A stretch of DNA of 64,000 nucleotides from Diphasiastrum complanatum (Eukaryota > Streptophyta > Lycopodiopsida > Lycopodiales > Lycopodiaceae), in assembly GCA_029204225.1 (NCBI GenBank), contig CM055103.1:48677958-48741957 (forward strand), in the 5' to 3' direction. Positions 57,201 through 64,000 of this stretch are shown piece after piece. Positions within the stretch are counted from its first letter, which is position 1. Each line of letters opens with the position of its first letter. Position numbers and translations under genes: made by a program. The notes beneath the pieces were generated by a model. That model did no database searches and was not told where the DNA came from. It worked only from the letters and a program-made list of their open reading frames with translations.

Positions 57201-58950
57201 TGAAGACAACTGAGCTCGAATCCTCATTGTGCTTGGCATACATCTTGAAAACTTGAACTCTAAGTCAAGCTATGCCAATAATGTATATAAAATGTAAATC
57301 AAACATTGATAGTCTATTATGTGATCTAGACAAGAAAACCCTCGAAACCCTAATCAAATGCTTTGAATCTAGAAAAATGCATGAATCTAAAAGTACCAAA
57401 ACTTGATATTTTTTCTTATTTGAAAACAAAGAAGCCTAGCTAAAGACCATGACTTCAAAGACAAGCTTATTGATGTCATTTTTGTGCAAAGGCTTTTGAT
57501 CCACCAAGAATCAAGTAGATAGACCGATACACGTGACACTACAATGAAGGGCCCTATATGATCTACATGCCTAGAGGCTCATCTATTAAAGCACAATCAT
57601 TGTGATCCAACTACCCCACCATTTGTTGCTCATGGTCTCTTTTAACTCTCATGATCTATATTAACAAACACAAAAATGGAAATTGTCTTGTTGTTGGGCA
57701 TAAGCCCCCACTTGTGCAACTTCAATTTTGTAAAAGTCCCAATAATAAGTGTACCACAACATAGGTATTATGGTTTGTGTGCTTCAAAACCTACATAATG
57801 AGTCTTACCCCATTTGTTTAGCCCCACCTCTTTGATTTGGTTAAATCATTTTTTATGGTGCATGTCTAGAGGCATCTCCCTAGTATGAAAGTATTTAAAG
57901 TTTTGAAGAACATCATAGTGCTACATTTGTTTCTTCCTTAACAAAGGCAAGACTAGGTGTTAATTTTGGGCAAGAAAGTTTCTAAAAAGAAGTCAATGTT
58001 AAAGGAGGTTTCTAGAAATCTAGAACATGACTATAGTAAAAGATAAGTGTTTTAGGTATTGATTTGAACATTCATGCAAGTAAAGAGCTCATGAAAAATC
58101 AAACATGTGACCAAGTGATAAAGAGCTTTTTTTTGGCATACATTATAGTAAGAATTTATGCAATGAAGAGGAACATTAACACACATGAATGATTTTGCAC
58201 ACTTGTTGACAATGGAAAAAGCCACAAAGAGCTACAATGGTGAAGCTAGAGACAATAACAAAGTGTGGTACATGCGGGAAGAGGAAGCATGAGCACTTTC
58301 TCAACTCCATCATAGCATTGATGAAGCTATGAGAATTCATCTGCTTTATATGCCACATGTTCTTTTTAATCATTTTTATCATGGTAGCATGGCAAAAGTG
58401 ATTTTTTTTACTTGTTTACTCATAATTTGAGTGTTCCTAAGCAAGGATTCTTTCCTATCCACCTTTTAATGCAAGGAGAATCAAAGTTCTTTGTACGTTG
58501 TTTTGACTCTGTTTGCATAACTTGATACTCAATTCCCTTCTTATTTAGATTCAAATAAAAGTGGTGTATGAGACATAAAACCTTCAAGTTACATCATAGC
58601 TATTGGTTCACTTTGTCTAGAATGTGCATCTTGGTTTCCAATGGGGGGTTCAAGCCTGGGACCAAAGAAACTTTGGATGCCAAGCTAACCAGCCGAGCCA
58701 CTCGTGGATGTCCACTTTGTCTAGAAAATTCAAAATCACATCCCAAAGTTATTGAGATGTTTAAGAGGTTGCTATATTGCTACAAATGTTTTGTCAAGCA
58801 TTATAGTTAAACAAGGACGATGTGGTATTGTACCACAAAGGCCTTGCCATGTCATAATAGCATGAATCCTAAAACTTTAGGATTTGTGATAAATTATTTT
58901 GTAATTTCAAAATTTGGATAGTAGTTTGTTGTAAGTTTTTAACAGACATT
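54289..58950. other. intergenic DNA, no supported gene
   Basis: Short readings such as 57037-57243 (minus) and 58568-58810 (plus; ends with CPLC and CYKC pairs) have no recognisable family. A 'cacccttggatg' phrase recurs in both orientations between 54.29 and 55.40 kb. Confidence 0.45.
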
Positions 58951-59106
58951 TGATTGTTAGATGAGATCTATAATATTTGTTGCTATTTATTTCAAGAGTC
59001 AATTTATTATAAGTTTTGTACAAAGTTGTTTTATAGAAAAAGATGTTGATTCCATTCTTGTGCTTGTTGGCTTTTTCAAACAATGGCCTGAGTTTGAATC
59101 AATTAA

Positions 59107-59878
59107 AATCCTAATTAAAAAGGACAATTATAGGCTTCAAGCAAGAGGTGGATCTACATCAACACTTCAAGAGGATGCTATGTTTACAAAGGGCAAATTC
59201 AAGGGCAAAACCAAAAGTAAGTGGTCTAAAGGGCAAAATCAAGTGGATGCTTCTTCAAGTGGCAAAAAGAAGGATAGATCAAAGCTCAAGTGCTTATATT
59301 GTGGCATCAAAGGACACTTTGCAAGTGAGTGCTACAAGAAGAAGAGAGATCAAGGAGACAAGCAAGGTAATCTTAATCTTGATGAGGATGGTTTGGATGT
59401 TCAAGATGCAAATGATGATGCTTTTGTGATGTCTTCATGTATGCTTGCTAATGATGGAGATCTAGATCCTTGGTGGATTGATAGTGGAGCAAGTTCACAC
59501 ATGACCTTTCACAAAGAGTACTTCACTTCTTTGTTGGCATATGGAGATGACAAGAGGGTAACCTACAAGGCCAATGATGGTGAGTGTGCAATCAAAGGGA
59601 TTGGCACAATTCATATTTCTCTCTCTACAAATAGGAATGTTCATTTGGAGGATGTCTTGTTTATTCCATCTATTACCAAGAATCTACTTAGCATGAGCCA
59701 AATGCTAAGTAAAGGCCTCAAGGTGGAGTTCTATGGAGAGGCTTGTTTGATCAAAAGGAAGGATGTCTTGGTTGGAAAAGGTAAAAGGCAAGGCAAATTG
59801 TTCAAACTAGATGCTTGTGTTATTGCTAACCAAATTGACAGTGTTGCAAGGGAGCATATTTCTATTCAAGAGGTTTGA
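59107..59878 (+). pseudogene. copia gag end, protease, spacer
   Basis: The zinc knuckle CLYCGIKGHFASEC and protease PWWIDSGASSHMTF are both intact. They are followed by VTYKANDGECAIKGIGTIH and VLFIPSITKNLLSMSQML. The 58961-59106 part of the reading is unrelated sequence joined to the truncated gag. It ends at a stop before DKRMGHLNFKSLEVM, the pre-integrase motif. Confidence 0.9.
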
Positions 59879-61030
59879 GACAAAAGGATGGGACACCTCA
59901 ACTTCAAGTCATTGGAGGTAATGGCAAGGAAGAAGGTTGTGATTGGTCTTCCAAGTTCCTTAAGTGATGTCAAGCATGTTTGTGAGTCTTGTGCTTTGTC
60001 TAAGTCACATAGACTACCTTATACTAGATCTATTTCTAGATCTACAAAGCCTTTTCAACTTGTACATTCGGATATTCATGGATTTACTACAATCAGCAAT
60101 AGTGGAGCTAAGATGTATGTAACATTCATTGATAATTTTAGTAGATTTTGTTGGATCTATCTACTAAAGAGCAAGGATGAAGTGTATGATGTCTTTGTCA
60201 AGTTCAAGAATGCAAGGGAAGAATCAATTTTCCACAAAGATCAAGTGCTTGAGAGGTGAGTACATATCTAACAAGTTCAAGGCCTTTCGTGATGAGCATG
60301 GGATCAAGAGGGAGTATACAACATCAAGGATCCCACAACAAAATGGAGTGGTTGAAAGGAAGAATAGGACTTTATGTGAAAGTGCTAAAACTATGAGGTT
60401 GAGTGCTAATCTTGACAAACCATTTTGGGATCAAGCTTTGTTGTGTGCACAATAGGTGGCCGAGTGCTATTTTGGATGGAAGGACACCTTTCAAAGATGT
60501 TATTCAAGAGGAGGCCGAGTGTCAACTTTCTAAGAACCTTTGGATGCACATACTATGTCAACATTAATCTTGATGATAGGACCAAGAAGGATCCATCTTC
60601 AAGAAGAGGTATTTTTGTTGCATATAGTGAGGTGAGTAAATCCTACAAGGTTTACATTCCTTCTACTAACAAAGTGATTGTTGGTAGAGATGTCATTTTT
60701 TATGAGGGGAACATTCCAAAAGTGTCTTCAAGCATGATTGATGGTAGAGTGGATGGTCTAACATTCTTGATGTTGATGAGAAGGATCCTACTTTGGATTG
60801 TGGTGATGATGGACCTTCATCAAGTCAAAAGCCAAGGAGAACATCAAGAGAAAGACAAGTATCTTCAAGGCTCACATATGATCAAAAGGGTAAGCAAGTA
60901 GTTTCTCAAAATTATGTTGCTTTCCTAACCTCTTTGGATGAGCCTACAAGTGTAGATCAAGCAAGGAAAGAAGAGGAGTGGATCCAAGCAATGAATCTTG
61001 AGTATCAAGCTCTTACGAAGAGTGGAACAT
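59879..61030 (+). pseudogene. copia integrase, catalytic segment deleted
   Basis: CESCALSKSHRLPY, FQLVHSDIHGFTT (first Asp) and VTFIDNFSRFCWIYLL. After a frame change comes KCLRGEYISNKFKAF, lacking the four residues (S-D-N-G type) that hold the second catalytic Asp. PQQNGVVERKNRTLCE keeps the Glu. Further frameshifted pieces run through FGCTYYVNINLDD and VIVGRDVIFYEG to SLDEPTSVDQARKEEEW, where RT should start; it breaks off near LTKSGT. Confidence 0.88.
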
Positions 61031-61960
61031 CTTTTGAGGATCTTCTTGTGTACATGGAGCTATGCAAGTGGATGGATGTTATCTTGTTGTAAAATCAAGT
61101 AATGGATCTGGAAAACAAATTTTGTTCAATGACTTTGATGGTCAAGTTGAAGATCAAGAGGTTGATCTCAAAGCGCTTCAACTAGTCAAAAGGGAAATTG
61201 GCCATTTGGAGCTAGTCAAGAGCATCAAAGGAGAGGTAATTGGCAAAGGCGTTATAAATCTGTTTTTGCAGCATATTGAAGACTCAAGTAAGGTCAAAGG
61301 AGCAGCAAGTAAGTGTTGTTCAATTTTACTTTACTTGTTCTATTTCATGTTTGAGCAATTTTATGTGGATGTGTGCATATTGTCAAGATATGGTAAAACT
61401 AGCTACATTGGTGAGCATTGTTTTGATGTTGGATTTGTGCTAGCATATTCTTGGCTTTTGCTGATGGAAATGAAGCTATTGGAGGTTCATTATGTCACTC
61501 ATTCATGGTTAAGTCATCAAGGTATGATGGTATCTTGAGGCAAGATGGAGATGGAGGCTCATTCATGGAGTATCATGGTGGATACATGGCAACAAAGGAC
61601 AAAGGAGGAAACATGCAAGCAAAAGTTGATCACTCACATTTATTGTTTGTTTGCTGTATTTTTCCACAGAGTTCAGAGTTGGGAGCATGGTGGAATCATT
61701 TCATTTACATTCTAATTGATTCTTCATGTTCTAGTTACATCTTGATATGTAAAATTGATGTAAGAAATAGTGAAGCATCCCAAGCGGACACTATTCTCCA
61801 TATCAATTATGGTTGTTTCTATTTTGAGCATTACATGATCATTGAAAGGAGATTTATTCTCAGGAAGAAGATCATTCTTATGATGGATCAAAGGTCTATT
61901 GTCAAAAACTATGCTAGGAGCAAGCATATTGAGATACAATATCACTTTGTGAGGGAGTAA
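61031..61960 (+). pseudogene. non-pol replacement segment with RNase H tail
   Basis: Two overlapping readings (61062-61538 and 61451-61960) without RT motifs. The second ends with SIVKNYARSKHIEIQYHFV, the C-terminal RNase H motif of copia. The stretch 61530-61890 has a relative at 4925-5275, so this arrangement predates at least one copying event. Confidence 0.65.
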
Positions 61961-62016
61961 GTCATTGCAAAGGAGGTGGAGCTTCAACATGCGTCTTCAA
62001 GGGAATGAGTAGCGAG

Positions 62017-62665
62017 TGTGAAAGATTCAACTAGTTTCATCACATTTGCTATATTTCCATATTTGGCATATTGAGGCCAAAACTTGTTTTAGACTTAGAG
62101 GTTGACTTTTCAAAGTTCATTAGTCTAAGTTTCATTTGAATAAACAATTTGTGAAATTGTGGGAAAGTTAGAATGCGAGTTTGAGTATATTCAAATTTGA
62201 ATAGTTGGGTACATTGAATCTAGACCCAAAATTAGTAGGGTTAGCATTTTGGTGGGAAAGCCAAGTGGCCAAATAGGGTTTGGACCTGCTACAAAAGGAT
62301 GTAACTCGTGGAGAGAGTGATCTTCTCTCTTCTCTATCTCATTTCATGCTTATACATGGTTCTCTTGGGTTCTACTATCCATTGGTGCACTATCTTGGTG
62401 ATTGCTTGCAATTCTATGTGTAGAATGAATTATATTTGTTATTTTTGGATCCACATGTGTGAAATACAATAGCTTGCTGGTTTTGTACGGATAACAATAG
62501 TATTTTATCATTTCATTCAAGTTTGATCAAGTTCTATTGGTGTTTGCATCTCATTTTGTGTGTAGATGCTGATTTTTCTACATTGGTGAGATTGGTAGTG
62601 TATTTCTCTTTCTAACCAAAGATCATTCAAGTAGATTGGATCACAATGATCTGAAATCTTTCACA
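62017..62665 (+). repeat. 3' LTR (649 bp)
   Basis: Starts TGTGAAAGATT and ends AATCTTTCACA: a perfect 11-bp inverted match at the termini. It shares its opening and interior phrases with the LTR at 5315-5968. Confidence 0.8.
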
Positions 62666-64000
62666 AATAATAGCATAAAGTTCCATTCCATAGGTACAAT
62701 ACCTAGATTGAGATGGATTGAGTTTCTTGCTTTCAAAAACAACAGGATGTCCATCCTGCATCAAGACAGTAGCGCTTCAAGACAAGATGATAACGGATTG
62801 CTCTCCAAGTACACTACATTTTAACACTAAATTGAAAATACAAGAGAATTGTACATAAGTAGTAATTAATGGGCTCGAGAAAGATTCGCCCACCATCTAG
62901 AACTAAGAAAGAGAAAGGAGTCGTCAAAAAATCAACAACTAACCACAAAACAACAAGCTAATTATTGTCCTTTTTGGCCTTGCCTTACAAAGGCAATACT
63001 ATGTGGTGAAGTTGGTCAATGGAGTTAGAAAAAAAGTCAACAAAGGCAATTTGCGATGGTGGCCCATATTTTTTATTTAAGTTTGGACCTTAATTAAAGG
63101 TCAAACTATTCCACATGCAGTTAATCATCCATGCATGCAAATAAAAAAATAGTAAAAAACATTTGGTGAATGGCAAAGAATTGCCTTGTTTCTTTGCATG
63201 AGCCAAAAAAGCAAAACCAAGAGCTTAGCGATAAGTGAATGCATGAATCAAAAAGCAAAATGTTTAGGCTCGTCCTCTATTTGTACATGCACCACATACT
63301 CTTTACACTTCATATTATTTGTTCTCTCTCTCTATATATATATATATATATGTTCGGACAGTGCAAGATCAATAGCAACAACCTGAACGAATAGGAACAG
63401 CAGGTTTGAATGAATAGCATCATCTCAAACTCGTATTGCATGCAAGGTGTGTTGTGTTTTTCTATCTATCTTTCCATTCACTTTTATAATGACTTAAAGA
63501 TCCTCAGAAGTCCGGAATCAGAATTTGAACAGGAGTTTGATATTAGATGTAAGAATTTTAGGAAAATGGACATCAACTTACGAAAGTAAATAGCATGTAA
63601 GCGTAGTAATATGCAACTGGTAGGTGATTGTTCTTGTTCTTTCCAAAAATGAAATTTGTTTTGTCTGAAACGATGGCCTAATCTAAGTGGCCTCTACAGC
63701 CTGGGGAGGCATATATATTGCTGCATGCAAACACTCACTGATGTTGGATGAGTGCCCTCACTGATGTTGTGACCAAAACTCGTTCTTGTTTTTATTTGTC
63801 TTACAAACCTTGGATTTCATGAAAGTGCCAGATCAAGGCTTGTGGATATATATCTAGCAGGGTCATATTGGCATCGTACTCTATCCATGATGTGATGTTA
63901 TTGTCAATTTTCATATCAAGCCTCATAAGATCGAGGGAAATGGTATTTATATCAATCCCCACGTGATTGCTATTTGGATCATAGCTATTTTAAAAATGAA
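62666..64000. other. flank without recognised gene
   Basis: AT-rich; no protein motif seen. Contains the microsatellite at 63324-63351. Confidence 0.5.
63324..63351 (+). repeat. (CT)n(TA)n microsatellite
   Basis: A run of CT dinucleotides passes into about nine TA repeats. Confidence 0.95.

Larger units (their letters stand above)
59090..62665 (+). mobile_element. copia element, 5'-truncated, pol-replaced
   Basis: On plus: end of gag, protease, integrase, start of the RT linker, then about 850 bp without pol motifs, a short RNase H tail and a complete 3' LTR. The 5' LTR, leader and most of gag are missing; the sequence left of about 59090 is unrelated. The replaced middle section is shared with 4925-5275. 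Confidence 0.88.

Noticed and set aside
58568-58810. Zinc-finger gene from the CPLC...CYKC pairs
   Set aside because: The spacing fits no family I can name, the reading is only 80 codons, and no neighbouring exons are seen.
63324-63351. TATA-box promoter from the TATATATA run
   Set aside because: It is a simple (TA)n microsatellite with no gene start nearby.

Overview
The window is AT-rich nuclear DNA of a land plant, and most of the interpretable sequence is retrotransposon debris. Three things point that way. Ty1/copia and Ty3/gypsy polyprotein pieces lie on both strands. Many primer-binding sites match the 3' end of plant initiator tRNA-Met. The only clear host gene encodes a plant-type MOCOS/ABA3-like PLP-dependent protein. 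I cannot place the species; a non-flowering plant is possible but is only a guess.

Layout, left to right. 1-3.8 kb: a decayed gypsy element (minus) running off the left edge. 3.8-6.0 kb: a primer-binding site with an LTR-like piece, then the 3' part of a rearranged copia element (plus). 6.1-8.2 kb: a copia remnant (plus) whose terminal repeat seems to be only about 50 bp. 8.4-11.4 kb: a 3'-truncated copia (minus). 13.2-13.7 kb: a copia RT scrap. 13.75-18.1 kb: a copia deletion derivative carrying gag and protease only (minus), its 5' LTR split by a solo LTR with a perfect 5-bp target duplication. 18.1-30.0 kb: a copia element (plus) whose gag is interrupted by a 7.1-kb gag-only LTR element (19547-26659). 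30.0-33.5 kb: copia gag remnants in both orientations, a minisatellite, and a gypsy gag piece embedded in copia. 33.9-36.5 kb: a gypsy LTR that cuts into a ParB/sulfiredoxin-like pseudogene, followed by unidentified ORFs and an RT scrap. 37.3-44.0 kb: a copia RNase H interrupted by the best-preserved element here (37664-43893, two 738-bp LTRs). 44.0-48.2 kb: mostly unassigned, with a GC-rich tandem repeat near 47 kb. 48.4-49.45 kb: the host gene. 49.5-59.0 kb: quiet intergenic DNA with small repeats. 59.1-62.7 kb: a 5'-truncated copia (plus) whose RT region is replaced by sequence also found at about 5 kb. 62.7-64 kb: no gene seen.

The insertions give a relative order: the gag-only element landed in the 18-30 kb copia, the 37.7-43.9 kb copia landed in an older copia RNase H, and a solo LTR landed in the LTR at 17-18 kb. 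Nothing here looks like a working multi-gene pathway. The most unusual items are the gag-only element with its 24-bp coding-frame minisatellite, the ParB/Srx-like ORF, the possible ultra-short-LTR copia lineage, the pol-replaced copia segment present twice, and the recurrent CACACRTGTG palindromes in copia LTRs and leaders. No database search was possible; family names rest on motif recognition and LTR limits on reading termini by eye.
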